Shown: one piece after another, positions 14,877 to 25,654 of the stretch
Position numbering within the stretch: position 1 is the stretch's first letter
How the letters are laid out: each line of letters starts with the position of its first letter
Assembly: GCA_965198655.1 (NCBI GenBank)
Contig: OZ240668.1
Span: 868,001 to 932,000 of the forward strand
Reading direction: 5' to 3'
Length of the DNA stretch: 64,000 nt
DNA from: Lichenicola sp965198655
Lineage (GTDB): Bacteria; Pseudomonadota; Alphaproteobacteria; Acetobacterales; Acetobacteraceae
Made by a program: the position numbers and the translations under genes
The notes under the pieces: generated by a model
Told to the model about the DNA's origin: nothing
Databases searched by the model: none
Seen by the model: the letters and a program-made list of their open reading frames with translations, nothing else

Positions 14877-16487
14877 ATGGTGCAGTCCCTGCTCGCACGC
14901 GCACGGAGATGTGTGGAGGGCGGCCGGCTCGACGAGGCGATCGGGCTGCTTCGCAAGGCAGCGGACCTGGCTCCGGCCATGGCGGCGATACACCACGACA
15001 TTGGGTATCTTTGTCTCGGGTCCGGCCGCTTCGGTGAAGCCGCGGATGCCTTCCGGGCGGCGGTCGGGGCCGAACCCGGCTTCGCGCTTGCGCATGTCCG
15101 CCTCGGCGCGGCGTTGCAGGCGACGGGCGACGTCGAAGCGGCGCTCGCCTCGTATGGGCGAGCGGCGGAACTCGACGGATCGCACGCCGACGCGCCGTTC
15201 CGGGCCGGCGTGCTGCTCGAGTCGCTCGGCCGTCGTGCCCCGGCCCTGGCGGCGCTGCGCCGGGCCGCGTCCACACGGCCGAAGACCGCGCTGTCTCGCC
15301 TCGCCGAGGCCAGGCTGGCACTCGACGCCGGCCATCACGAGGAGGCGGAGCGCGTGTTGCGGGCGCTGCTCGCCGCCCATCCCGGCCACCTGGAAGCGAC
15401 CGACACGCTCGGCTCCGTGCTGGCCGATGCCGGCCGGGCCGAGGCGGCCTGCGCCTGCTACGAGCACGTGACGCAGCGCTCGCACCAGTATGCGGGCAGC
15501 TTCTACGACCTGGTGCGCTGCCGCCGGATCACGACCGCGGACGCCGCGTTGGTCGAGCGGATGACGGCTGCGGCGGCGCGGCCCGGCCTGCACGCCGAGG
15601 CGCGCGTGAAGCTGCACCTAGCACTCGGCAAGGCGGCGGACGACCTTGGTGACCCGGGGCAAGCGATGCAACAGTTCGACCGCGCCGCCGCGATCCGCAG
15701 CCGCGGCGACGAGGCCGACGGCCAGGCGGTCGCAGCGCGCGTCGACCGGCTGATCGACAACTTCGGGCCGCAACGCCTGGCAACGGCGGCGCAGACCGGA
15801 CACCCGGACGGAACGGCGATCTTCATCGTCGGCCTGCCGCGGTCCGGCACGACGCTGGTCGAGCAGATCCTGTCCTGTCATCCGAACGTTCATCCGGGCG
15901 GCGAGCTGCCGTTCTGGACCGAGCAGGCCGGACGTGTCGAGGAACGAGACCCGGAGATCCTCAGGCGCAGGACGCTCGACTACCTCGACCTGCTGCGCGG
16001 CCTGGCCCCCGACGGCAGACGGGTGACGGACAAGATGCCGCTGAACGTGTTCCAGGTCGGACTGATCCACCTGTGCCTGCCGCGCGCGGTCATCGTGTCC
16101 TGCCGACGCCGGCCGATCGACGTCGCCTTGTCCATCCAGCGCACCTATTTCAACCGGAACGTCGGCATCCCGACCAGCGGGGCGGCCTTGGTTTCGGGCG
16201 TTCAAGCCGTCGAACGCTTGTCGGCCCATTGGAGCCGAACGGTGCCGAGCGCTCAGCTTCACGACGTCGTCTACGAGCGACTGGTATCGGAGCCCAGGCA
16301 GGCGATCGGCGAGTTGCTGTCCGCCTGCAACCTCCCCTGGAACGATGCGTGTCTGCATCCCGAGCGCAACGCGAGGGTGGTGAGGACGCCAAGCAAGTGG
16401 CAGGTCAGGCAGCCCATCGCGTCACCGCCTGCGGACGCCTGGCGCAGGTACGAACCATGGCTCGGCACGCTGGCCGCCTTGGTGTGA
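14877..16487 (+). CDS. TPR-repeat sulfotransferase
   Basis: A 536-residue protein. Residues about 1-215 are tetratricopeptide repeats (GRLDEAIGLLRKAADLAP, GRFGEAADAFRAAVGAEP, then GDVEAALASYGRAAELDG). Residues about 310-530 are a PAPS-dependent sulfotransferase domain with the 5'-phosphosulfate loop FIVGLPRSGTTLVEQIL and a conserved GGELPFW segment. The acceptor is unknown; such TPR fusions modify proteins or glycans. Start choice is uncertain: ATG 14877 is used, TTG 14859 is in frame. It is divergent from the phosphoesterase with about 200 bp between, so it may share its control. Confidence 0.85.
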   Translation: MVQSLLARARRCVEGGRLDEAIGLLRKAADLAPAMAAIHHDIGYLCLGSGRFGEAADAFRAAVGAEPGFALAHVRLGAALQATGDVEAALASYGRAAELDGSHADAPFRAGVLLESLGRRAPALAALRRAASTRPKTALSRLAEARLALDAGHHEEAERVLRALLAAHPGHLEATDTLGSVLADAGRAEAACACYEHVTQRSHQYAGSFYDLVRCRRITTADAALVERMTAAAARPGLHAEARVKLHLALGKAADDLGDPGQAMQQFDRAAAIRSRGDEADGQAVAARVDRLIDNFGPQRLATAAQTGHPDGTAIFIVGLPRSGTTLVEQILSCHPNVHPGGELPFWTEQAGRVEERDPEILRRRTLDYLDLLRGLAPDGRRVTDKMPLNVFQVGLIHLCLPRAVIVSCRRRPIDVALSIQRTYFNRNVGIPTSGAALVSGVQAVERLSAHWSRTVPSAQLHDVVYERLVSEPRQAIGELLSACNLPWNDACLHPERNARVVRTPSKWQVRQPIASPPADAWRRYEPWLGTLAALV

Positions 16488-16850
16488 CGGACCTGCTCCG
16501 TCGGCCGGAGAAGGGCGTCTTGTGCGGGAAGAGGGGAGCCGCCCGCGGTCGGATTGCGTGAGGTTCGCGTCCCGGCCTCCACCCATCCCGACCCGCTCGT
16601 GCCGCAAGTTTCATCGAAGTGTCGCACACGAGCACCGGGTGCGTTGCAATAACGATCTTGTCTGACGGGATCCTGACAAAGCCCGCTGCGCAGGCGGCGC
16701 GTGTGATGTCTCACGACGCATCAGGAGGCCGCTTCGATGGGCGCGTGGTTCGACAATCCATCGGTCGGATCCGGTGCGCGCTGCGCCTAGCCGGCTTCCC
16801 GGGCGCGAAATCAACCAACACTGCACGACGACACGATGCTGGAGACACGG
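16488..16850. other. Upstream region of receptor 2
   Basis: About 360 bp with no gene. It holds the tandem CTGAC box at 16662-16677 and a GGAG ribosome site at 16841-16844. I see no convincing -10/-35 pair. Confidence 0.5.
16662..16677 (+). promoter_or_regulatory. Tandem CTGAC direct repeat, receptor 2
   Basis: CTGACGGGATCCTGAC: two half-sites exactly 11 bp apart, flanked by TTGT and AAAG so that TTGTC...GACAA is also palindromic. Relative to its gene the motif is reversed compared with the other two copies, and lies about 175 bp before the start codon. Confidence 0.5.
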
Positions 16851-19064
16851 ATGAACAAGCGCTGCCCGACGATAGGGCATGGGCTGGTCGGTTGCGCGCT
16901 TGGAGGCCTGGTTCTCCTGCCGAGCAAGTATGCATCCGCCCAGGTCAATCCCAACGCTGAGCAGATCCAGGTCACTGCGGATCGGCCCGACGTCCCGAAC
17001 ACCGCCGCCTCGTTCGCGCCAAGCGGACCCAGCCTCGACGACGCCGAGCCGACCAGCACCATCGGCGCCGAGACCCTCAAGAAGGTCGTGGTCCCGACCG
17101 ACGACTACAACGATGTCGTCGCACTGACACCGAGCGCGCAGGACATCAGTCCGGTCGGTCCGGGACTGCAGCAGGATTTCGGCGAAAGCATACGCGGGCT
17201 GCAATACACCGAGTTCAGCGTCCTGTTCGACGGCATCCAGATCCCGGGCTTCCCGTTCAACCTGTCTCCGCAGCCGGGCGCCTATTTCTTCTCGCGCGAC
17301 TTCGGCAGCATCACCGTCAACCGCGGCCCTGGGCCGGCCTCGTCGATCGGCTCGGCCACGTTCGGCGGCTCCGTGGCGCTCGCGTCGCCGAAGCTTTCCA
17401 CGACCCCGGGCTTTGAGACCTACGGCACCTTCGGCAGCTTCGGCACCAAGCTGTTCGGCGCCGAGGCGCAGTCCGGCGACGTGGCCGCGCTCGGGAACGC
17501 CCAGGTGCTGCTCGACCTCACGCGCGAGGAAAGCCGCGGCGCGTTGACCGGCGTGTCCACCGAGCGACGCAACGCGTTCCTCAAGGCGACCAAGCCGATC
17601 GGCTCCAGCACCGTGGTGACGCTGGTGGTCAACCTCGACAACGACGACACCAAGACGCCCTACGGCGCCACGCTCGCCAACATCGACGCGTTCGGGCGCA
17701 ACTACGCGCTCAACTCCGACCCGACCTCGCAGACCTTCAACGGCTACAACCGCGACAACTACACCACCGACTTCGAGTACCTGGCCGTTACCTCCGACCT
17801 CGGCGCCGGCTGGAACCTCGACGACCGCATCTACACCACCGCCTACGACCAGCGCGATCGGCACGGGCTGGATCCGGGCGGCACGGCGCCCAACCTGTCC
17901 GGCACGATCGACCTGAACGGCGTGCCCACGAACGTCGTCAACGACGTGCCAGGCGTCAGCTCGCAGTACGACTTCCGCAACTGGGGCGACGTGTTGCGTA
18001 TCACCAAGCATTTCCCCCTCGGCGACCTGAAGCTCGGCGTTTGGGCCGAGCGGGAAGGGTTCACCACCAACACCGTCACCGTGGACTACAGCCGCGACGC
18101 GATGCCCTACTTCGAGTCGCCGGCGACCACGCCCTACACGGCGAAGTACTATTCCTCGCTGACCACGGCGCAGCCTTATGCCGAGTTCGACTGGAAGCCC
18201 GCCAGCACCGTCACGATCACGGCCGGCATCAAGTACAGCTCGGTCACCCGCTACCTAGACGGCCCCATCACCCTGACCGGGCTTCCCGCGGACGACCACG
18301 CCACCTACAACAAGCCGCTGCCGGCGTTCGACGCGAACTGGCACGTCACCAGGGACCTGTCCTTGTTCGCCCAGGCTGCGGAAGGCTTCCTCACGCCGGA
18401 GCTGAACCTGTTCTCGACCACCAACATCACCGCGGTGCAGCCCTCCACCACCTGGAGCTACCAGGTCGGCACCGTGTTCCAGCGCGCCTGGGTGGATCTC
18501 GGCATCGACGCCTACGACATCGACTTCCACAACTACATTTCCAGCAACACGGTCGGCGGGTTCACCACCTACTTCAACCAGGGCGGCGCCACCTTCAAGG
18601 GCGTGGAGGTCGAGGCGACGGTGAAGCTGGGTCACGGCTTCGCCGCCTATGCCAACGGCTCGCTGAATGACAGCAACTACGGCAACAACGGCAACACGCT
18701 GGCGCAGACCCCGCGCCGCACCGCGGCCCTGGCCTTGTTGTACGACAAGGGCAGCGTGTTTCGAGACAAGGACGACCTGTTCGGCAACATCACGCTCAAG
18801 AGCGTCGGGCCGCAATACGGCCTGGACACCGCGTTCCAGGGACAGTCGGACCAGTTCCCGATCAAGTCCTACAACCAGATCGACATGAACGCCGGCTACG
18901 TGCTTCCGGTGTTCGGGGCCAGGCTTCGTTCCAACGTCAACGTGACCAACCTCCTCAACCACCGCTCGCTGATCGGCTACGCGGGCCAGACGCTCGAAGC
19001 GGAGGCGCTGTACTGGGTACAGGCCGGGCGCGGCATCTTCTTCTCGGTCTCCGCGTCCCTGTGA
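16851..19064 (+). CDS. TonB-dependent outer-membrane receptor (paralogue 2)
   Basis: A 737-residue receptor with a signal peptide ending near ASAQ, TonB-box-like EQIQVTA, a plug domain (GLQQDFGESIRGLQYTEFSV) and a barrel ending FFSVSASL. It aligns along its whole length with receptor 1, sharing many identical blocks (ATYNK, QPSTT, VGPQYGLDT, SLIGYAG), so the two arose by duplication. Differences concentrate in presumed extracellular loops, which suggests related but distinct ligands. The ATG at 16851 has GGAG six bases upstream; an ATG five codons earlier lacks one. The ligand is unknown; the phosphoesterase neighbour hints at phosphorylated compounds and the FTR1-like permease at metal complexes. 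Confidence 0.9.
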   Translation: MNKRCPTIGHGLVGCALGGLVLLPSKYASAQVNPNAEQIQVTADRPDVPNTAASFAPSGPSLDDAEPTSTIGAETLKKVVVPTDDYNDVVALTPSAQDISPVGPGLQQDFGESIRGLQYTEFSVLFDGIQIPGFPFNLSPQPGAYFFSRDFGSITVNRGPGPASSIGSATFGGSVALASPKLSTTPGFETYGTFGSFGTKLFGAEAQSGDVAALGNAQVLLDLTREESRGALTGVSTERRNAFLKATKPIGSSTVVTLVVNLDNDDTKTPYGATLANIDAFGRNYALNSDPTSQTFNGYNRDNYTTDFEYLAVTSDLGAGWNLDDRIYTTAYDQRDRHGLDPGGTAPNLSGTIDLNGVPTNVVNDVPGVSSQYDFRNWGDVLRITKHFPLGDLKLGVWAEREGFTTNTVTVDYSRDAMPYFESPATTPYTAKYYSSLTTAQPYAEFDWKPASTVTITAGIKYSSVTRYLDGPITLTGLPADDHATYNKPLPAFDANWHVTRDLSLFAQAAEGFLTPELNLFSTTNITAVQPSTTWSYQVGTVFQRAWVDLGIDAYDIDFHNYISSNTVGGFTTYFNQGGATFKGVEVEATVKLGHGFAAYANGSLNDSNYGNNGNTLAQTPRRTAALALLYDKGSVFRDKDDLFGNITLKSVGPQYGLDTAFQGQSDQFPIKSYNQIDMNAGYVLPVFGARLRSNVNVTNLLNHRSLIGYAGQTLEAEALYWVQAGRGIFFSVSASL

Positions 19065-19104
19065 GGGGCAGTGCCACGTCGTTCAGCGGCCCCTCCATCC
19101 GCCG

Positions 19105-19881
19105 CTACCCCCGGCCGAGGAACGGCATGGCGTTGGCCATGATGGTCAGGAACGGGATGTTGGTGTCGAGCGGCAGGGACGCCATCAGCACCACGCTGCG
19201 GCCGACGTCGCGCACGTCCATCATCGGCTCGACCGCCATGTGTCCCGCCGCCTGCTTGGCGCCGGTCTGCATGCGTGCGGCCATCGCCGTCGCGGCGTTG
19301 CCGATGTCGATCTGCCCGCAGGCGATGTCGTAGGGCCGCCCGTCCAGCGACAACGTCTTGGTCAGCCCGGTGACCGCATGCTTGGTCGCGGTATAGGCGG
19401 CCGAGTCCGGACGCGGCGCATGCGCCGAGATCGAGCCGTTGTTGATGATGCGGCCGCCGCGCGGCGCCTGCGCCTTCATCATACGGAACGCGCCTTGCGC
19501 GCACAGGAACACCCCGGTCAGGTTGACCGAGACCACCGTGTTCCAGTCGGCGAAGCTGAGCTCGTCGAAGGCGACGCCGGACACGTTGGTGCCCGCGTTG
19601 TTGAACAGCAGGTCGAGCCGTCCGAACCGCGCCTGCACGGCGGCGAACAGCGCGTCGACCGAGCACGGATCCGCGACGTCGGTCGCCTGCGACAGGGTCC
19701 GCCCGGCCGCATCGCCGCCCAGGCTGGCCGTTTCCTCCAGCCGTGCTGCGTCCCGCCCGGCCAGCACGACCGACCATCCTTCCGCCAGCAGCGCCAGGGT
19801 GACGGCACGGCCGATGCCGCTCCCGGCTCCGGTGACGAGCGCGATCCGGCAGCCCGTCGATGATGCCTGGTACTCTGCCAT
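19105..19881 (-). CDS. Short-chain dehydrogenase/reductase
   Basis: A 258-residue NAD(P)-dependent SDR with the nucleotide motif TGAGSGIGRA, NNAG, catalytic Ser in NNGSISAHA and YTATK. The C-terminal part contains Met-rich MAARMQTG and MAVEPMMDV segments that vary the substrate pocket. AGGAAAGGA lies just before ATG 19881. It is the last gene of the leftward sugar-acid operon, 13 bp past the LacI regulator, so it probably oxidises or reduces a sugar-derived alcohol in that pathway. The exact substrate cannot be read from sequence. Confidence 0.88.
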   Translation of the reverse strand: MAEYQASSTGCRIALVTGAGSGIGRAVTLALLAEGWSVVLAGRDAARLEETASLGGDAAGRTLSQATDVADPCSVDALFAAVQARFGRLDLLFNNAGTNVSGVAFDELSFADWNTVVSVNLTGVFLCAQGAFRMMKAQAPRGGRIINNGSISAHAPRPDSAAYTATKHAVTGLTKTLSLDGRPYDIACGQIDIGNAATAMAARMQTGAKQAAGHMAVEPMMDVRDVGRSVVLMASLPLDTNIPFLTIMANAMPFLGRG

Positions 19882-19894
19882 GGTCTGTCCTTTC

Positions 19895-20962
19895 CTACCG
19901 CGTCCCGACCTGCCGGGCTTCCGTCGTGCCCCGGGCGACCACCCTGAAGCCCACGTCGACGATCCTGTGGCCGGCACTGTCCGCCTGCAGCAGCTCGACC
20001 ACCAGCCGTCCGGCGCGGCCGCCGAGGTCGGCGAAGTCGACCGACACGGTGCTGAGCGCCGGGACCACCTGCTGGCCGATCTCGAAGTCGCCGAAGCCGA
20101 TCAGCGACAGCTCGCCCGGCACCGCGATGCCCCGCCTGCGGCACTCCATCAGCGCGCCGACGCCTGCGAGGTCGGACACCGCGAACACCGCCTCCAGCTC
20201 GGGTGCCGCGTCCAGCAGGCGCGCCATCGCCTGCGCGCCGTGGCGGAACGCGAACGGGATCTCGCCGTCTGCGCGCACCAGGTCGGCCGGCAGCCCGGCG
20301 GCGTGCAGCGCGTCGGCGAAGCCGCGCAGCCGGGCCTCGCCGCGCAGGTCGCGCCGGTCGCGGCCGCGCGCCGGTCCCAGCGCTCCGATCCGGGTGTGGC
20401 CGAGCCCGATCAGGAACGCGGCGGCAGCCTGGCCCACGGCGTGGTTGGAGAAGCCGATGGCATGCCCGATCGGCCGCGGCGGCAGCTCCGCGACCTCGAT
20501 CACCGGCACCCCAGCCTGGCCGAGCTGTCGCAGTACCGGCTCGCGATGCGGGGCCGCCAGCACCAGCGCCTCCGGTCGTCGCGACAGCAGGGTGCGTACC
20601 TGCCGTTCCTCCTCGGCCAGGCTGTAGCTGGTATAGCCGGTCAGCAGCTCGTAGCCCGCCGGACGCAGCGCCTCGGTCAGGCCTTCCGCCAGGGAGGCGA
20701 AGTTGCCGTTGGACACCGTCGGCAGGATCAGCCCGACGAAGCCGCTGCGCCGCGTCGCCAGGCTGCCGGCGGCGCGGTCCGGCACGTAGCCGAGTGCCGC
20801 GACCGCCTGCTGCACCCGCGCCCGCGTCTGCGGCAGCACCTGCTCCGGCCGTATGAACACGCGCGTCACCGTCATCCGCGACACGCCGGCCAGGGCCGAC
20901 ACGTCGCGCAGCGTCGCCTTTCGCCCGGGTGCCGCCGGGACCCGGCGCGCCGGGCCGGTCAA
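19895..20962 (-). CDS. LacI-family regulator (GntR/IdnR-like)
   Basis: A 355-residue repressor. The N-terminal HTH TLRDVSALAGVSRMTVTRVF and hinge LGYVPDRAAGSLATRRS resemble gluconate regulators of the LacI family. A periplasmic-binding-protein-like effector domain (about 75-350) follows. The start is TTG at 20962, overlapping the SMP-30 stop as TTGA; no ATG lies between the stop and the HTH, and the overlap implies coupled translation. The 16-bp palindrome at 26769-26784 resembles the known GntR/IdnR operator and is the likely binding site. The effector is probably gluconate, idonate or a keto-acid. Confidence 0.88.
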   Translation of the reverse strand: MTGPARRVPAAPGRKATLRDVSALAGVSRMTVTRVFIRPEQVLPQTRARVQQAVAALGYVPDRAAGSLATRRSGFVGLILPTVSNGNFASLAEGLTEALRPAGYELLTGYTSYSLAEEERQVRTLLSRRPEALVLAAPHREPVLRQLGQAGVPVIEVAELPPRPIGHAIGFSNHAVGQAAAAFLIGLGHTRIGALGPARGRDRRDLRGEARLRGFADALHAAGLPADLVRADGEIPFAFRHGAQAMARLLDAAPELEAVFAVSDLAGVGALMECRRRGIAVPGELSLIGFGDFEIGQQVVPALSTVSVDFADLGGRAGRLVVELLQADSAGHRIVDVGFRVVARGTTEARQVGTR

Positions 20963-21864
20963 GGCCGGCCGGCGCCCCGCCGGTCCAGGTAGACCGCGTG
21001 CACCTCGCTGCTGGCGCAGATGAACAGCCGGCTGTTGCGGTGGCCGCCGAAGCACACGTTGGACACCGCGTGCGGCAGCCGGATGCGGCCCAGCAGCTCG
21101 CCTGCGGGGCTGACGCAGTGCACCCCGTCCCCGGCGCTGGTCCACAAATTGCCGTCCTCGTCGCAGCGGAACCCGTCCGCGGCCCCCACCGCCGGAGCGT
21201 AGAAGTCGCGGCCCTCGCCGAGCCGTCTGTCTCCGTGAACGTCGAACACCTGGATCCGGCGCGGCACGCTGTTGTCGTGCATCCGCCCGGTCTCGGCGAT
21301 GTAGAGGCGGCTCTCGTCCGGCGAGAAGCACAGCCCGTTCGGGCCCGCGAACGCGTCGCTCACCACGTCCAGCCGCCCGTCGCCGGGATCGAAGCGGTAC
21401 ACCTGGCAGGGCAGCTCCTCCTCGGTGCGGCCCTCGCCCTCGTAGTCCATGGCGATGCCATAATGCGGATCGGTGAACCAGATCGTGCCGTCGGACTTCA
21501 CCACCACGTCGTTGGGCGAGTTCAGCCGCCGCCCCTCGTGGCGGTCGACCAGCGTGGTGAGGCTGCCGTCGTGCTCGGTGCGCACCACCGCGCGCGCCCC
21601 GTGCAGGCAGGACACCAGCCGTCCCTCGCGGTCGCGCGTGCCGCCGTTGGCGTAGCGGCTCGGCTGCCGGTAGGTCGACAAGCCGACCCCCTCGATCCAG
21701 CGCATGATCCGGTTGTTCGGGATGTCGCTGAACAGCAGGCAGCCGGCGTCACCGAACCAGACCGGCCCCTCGGTCCAGCGGAACCCCTCGGCGATCCGCT
21801 CGGGCTGGGCGTTGAACAGCACATAGCGGCGGAACCGGGGGTCCACCACCTCGAACGCGCTCAT
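20959..21864 (-). CDS. SMP-30/gluconolactonase-family hydrolase
   Basis: A 301-residue six-bladed beta-propeller lactonase. The metal ligands of the family are visible as Glu in WTEGPVW, Asn in LNSPNDVVV and Asn/Asp in GPNGLCFSPDES. It hydrolyses sugar lactones to acids, fitting a pathway that delivers aldonic acids to the dehydrogenases nearby. No signal peptide, so it acts in the cytoplasm. It starts four bases after the binding-protein stop and overlaps the regulator start, giving a tight cluster. Confidence 0.9.
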   Translation of the reverse strand: MSAFEVVDPRFRRYVLFNAQPERIAEGFRWTEGPVWFGDAGCLLFSDIPNNRIMRWIEGVGLSTYRQPSRYANGGTRDREGRLVSCLHGARAVVRTEHDGSLTTLVDRHEGRRLNSPNDVVVKSDGTIWFTDPHYGIAMDYEGEGRTEEELPCQVYRFDPGDGRLDVVSDAFAGPNGLCFSPDESRLYIAETGRMHDNSVPRRIQVFDVHGDRRLGEGRDFYAPAVGAADGFRCDEDGNLWTSAGDGVHCVSPAGELLGRIRLPHAVSNVCFGGHRNSRLFICASSEVHAVYLDRRGAGRP

Positions 21865-21868
21865 CGCG

Positions 21869-22969
21869 TCAGCGCCCCCAGATCCGCTTGTAGGCCTCGC
21901 GGTAGTTGTTGTCCGGGTCGTAGATGTCCTTCTTGCCTCCATCGAGATCGACGTTCTTCGCCGTCACCAGGTGCACCGGCGCCACGTAGCCCGAGGCGGG
22001 CTGGCCGGCGAGGCCGCGGTTCATCTCGTCGACCACCTGCCAGCCCTGCAGCAGCAGCGGCTCCGGCACCGTCGCCGCCTGGAACTGCCCGCCGCGTATG
22101 CGCTCGTAGGCGGAGTTGCTGCCGTCGCCGGCGCTGACGTTGACCGGCGGTCCGGACGGGTCGCTTCCGGCGGAGATCAGGGGCGGCCCGATGAAGTCGT
22201 AGTACAGGTCGTTGATCGCCAGGCTGAAGGTCCACCTGGCGCCGTAGCGCTGCACGAGCGAGGTGGTGAGCTGCGACATGCGCGTCGAGGTGTCGGCGAG
22301 CGGGGTGTCCTCGAACGACAGCACGCTGCAGCCCGGAACGGTCTGGATCTCGTCCCGCATCATCTTCGCCTTCGCCAGGGCGATCGCGTAGGCGCTGTCG
22401 GTGAAGATCACCACGCCCGCCTTGCCGCCGCTCTGCGCGATCGCGTAGTCGGCGGCGACCTTGGCGACCCGGGCGCTGTCGCTGCCGATGTTGCTGACGA
22501 CGTGGTACTCCGCCATCGGTCCCGGCTTCGGGCCGCCATGCCAGGCGACGATGCGTATGCCGCTCGCCGCCGCCTGCTCGATGTCGGCGGCGTTCTGCAC
22601 CACGTCGTAGCCGCCGATGACGATGCCGTCCGGCTTCAGCGCCACCGCCTGGCTGAACGCCGAGTGGATGCCGGATACGCTGCCCTGTCCGTCCAGCACG
22701 CGCACGGTCCAGCCGATCGCCTGGCCGGCCTGCTTGACCCCGTCGCCGACCTCCTGGATGCCGCCGTTGCGCAGGTCGGCCGCCACGTAGATCACCGTCT
22801 TGCCCGGAGCCGCCTTGGGGCCGGTGGTCGGGCCGTCCCATGTCGAGGCCGGCGCGGTCGCGGCCGCGACCACCGCCTGCGCCCGCGACAGCGCGTCCTG
22901 CGCCGCGGCGGCGCCGGTGCCGGCGAGCAGCATCGCCAGCGCAGCACCTGTCGGAAGTCCTGGTTTCAT
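21869..22969 (-). CDS. Sugar ABC transporter substrate-binding protein
   Basis: A 366-residue periplasmic protein with a signal peptide (about 1-24, ending GAAAAQD) and a Peripla_BP_4 ribose-type fold. Visible elements are KTVIYVAADLRNGGIQEVGD, PDGIVIGGYD, the inter-lobe segment NIGSDSARVAKVAADYAIA and the C-terminal GWQVVDEMNRGL. It captures the sugar or sugar acid for the adjacent permease and ATPase. It is the third gene of the importer, 60 bp after the permease. The ligand is not evident; the surrounding enzymes point to an idonate/gluconate-type compound or its lactone. Confidence 0.88.
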   Translation of the reverse strand: MKPGLPTGAALAMLLAGTGAAAAQDALSRAQAVVAAATAPASTWDGPTTGPKAAPGKTVIYVAADLRNGGIQEVGDGVKQAGQAIGWTVRVLDGQGSVSGIHSAFSQAVALKPDGIVIGGYDVVQNAADIEQAAASGIRIVAWHGGPKPGPMAEYHVVSNIGSDSARVAKVAADYAIAQSGGKAGVVIFTDSAYAIALAKAKMMRDEIQTVPGCSVLSFEDTPLADTSTRMSQLTTSLVQRYGARWTFSLAINDLYYDFIGPPLISAGSDPSGPPVNVSAGDGSNSAYERIRGGQFQAATVPEPLLLQGWQVVDEMNRGLAGQPASGYVAPVHLVTAKNVDLDGGKKDIYDPDNNYREAYKRIWGR

Positions 22970-23029
22970 GGTCTCGCTTCCCCGTCCTGGCCCGCTTTGC
23001 GCGGTGCCGTTCCTCGATCGCCGTGCCGC

Positions 23030-24081
23030 TCAGCCCGGCGGCGGCGGCGTCGGCGGCGCCGGCCGCATCGCGCGCGCCATCACCCGCCTGCGCCCGGTCC
23101 AGCCGGCGAGCCCGATCGCGATCAGCAGGGTGGCGCCGTTGAAGGCCGGCTCCACCCAGAAGGCGCCGCCGAGCTGCTCGATGCCGGAGATGCCGATCGC
23201 CAGGATCACCACGCCGACCACGGTGCCCCAGATGTTGACCCGTCCCGGCGTGATGGTGGTGGAGCCGAGGAACGCGCCGACCAGCGCCGGCAGCAGGAAC
23301 TCCAGCCCGACGCTGGCCTGCCCGACGCGCAGCCGGGCCGCCAGGATCACCCCGGCGAAGGCGGTGATCAGGCCGGAGACCATGAAGGCGAGCATGACGT
23401 AGCGGCGGGTTGGGATGCCGTTCAGCTCGGCCGCGCGCGGGTTGGCGCCGATCGCGTAGAGATAGCGGCCGAGCGGGGTGTAGACCGAGACCACCCACAG
23501 CAGCGCCGCCAGCCCGACCACGTAGAAGGCCGGGATCGGCACGCCGAGGACGCGGGCGATGTCGAGCTCGAAGAAGGCGTGCGGCAGCCGGCCGATCACC
23601 TGCCGGCCGCCGGTCCACCACAGCGCGATGGCGTAGGTCACGGTGCCGGTGCCCAGCGTGGCGATGAAGCTGTCGATCTGCGCCACCTCGACCAGCAGGC
23701 CGTTGAGCAGCCCGAACACGAGGCCCAGCGCCAGCACCATCAGCACCGCGAGCGGCCACGGCACGCCGTTGATCTGCAGGGAGATCGCCAGGATGTGCCA
23801 CAGCACCACGCCGTAGCCGACCGTGAGGTCGATCTTGCCGGTCATCATCGGCACCGTGGCCGCCAGCGACAGCATCGCCACCACCGCCTTGTCGCTCAGG
23901 ATGGAGCGGACGTTGAGCCAGGTCGGAAAGGTGTCGGGCAGGATCAGCGAGAACAGGATCGCCAGCAGCACCGTCAGGATCAGCAGGCCGTAGACCGGCA
24001 GCAGGCCCGCCACCTGCCGCCCGATCGGCAGGCCGCGGAGGCTGCCGGGTGCCGGCTCCAGCGCCGTGGACTTGAGCGAGT

Positions 24082-24085
<4 letters not shown>
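23030..24085 (-). CDS. Ribose-type ABC transporter permease
   Basis: A 351-residue inner-membrane permease of the RbsC/BPD_transp_2 family with about ten hydrophobic helices. It has the family signature TGKIDLTVGYGV and the cytoplasmic coupling segment YAIGANPRAAELNGIPTRRY. The C-terminus is proline-rich. Its ATG overlaps the ATPase stop (ATGA). It forms the membrane channel of the importer together with the ATPase before it and the binding protein after it. Confidence 0.92.
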
Positions 24086-25626
<1,541 letters not shown>

Positions 25627-25654
25627 TTCCAGGTTCCCCAGTGCCGGTTCCCGT

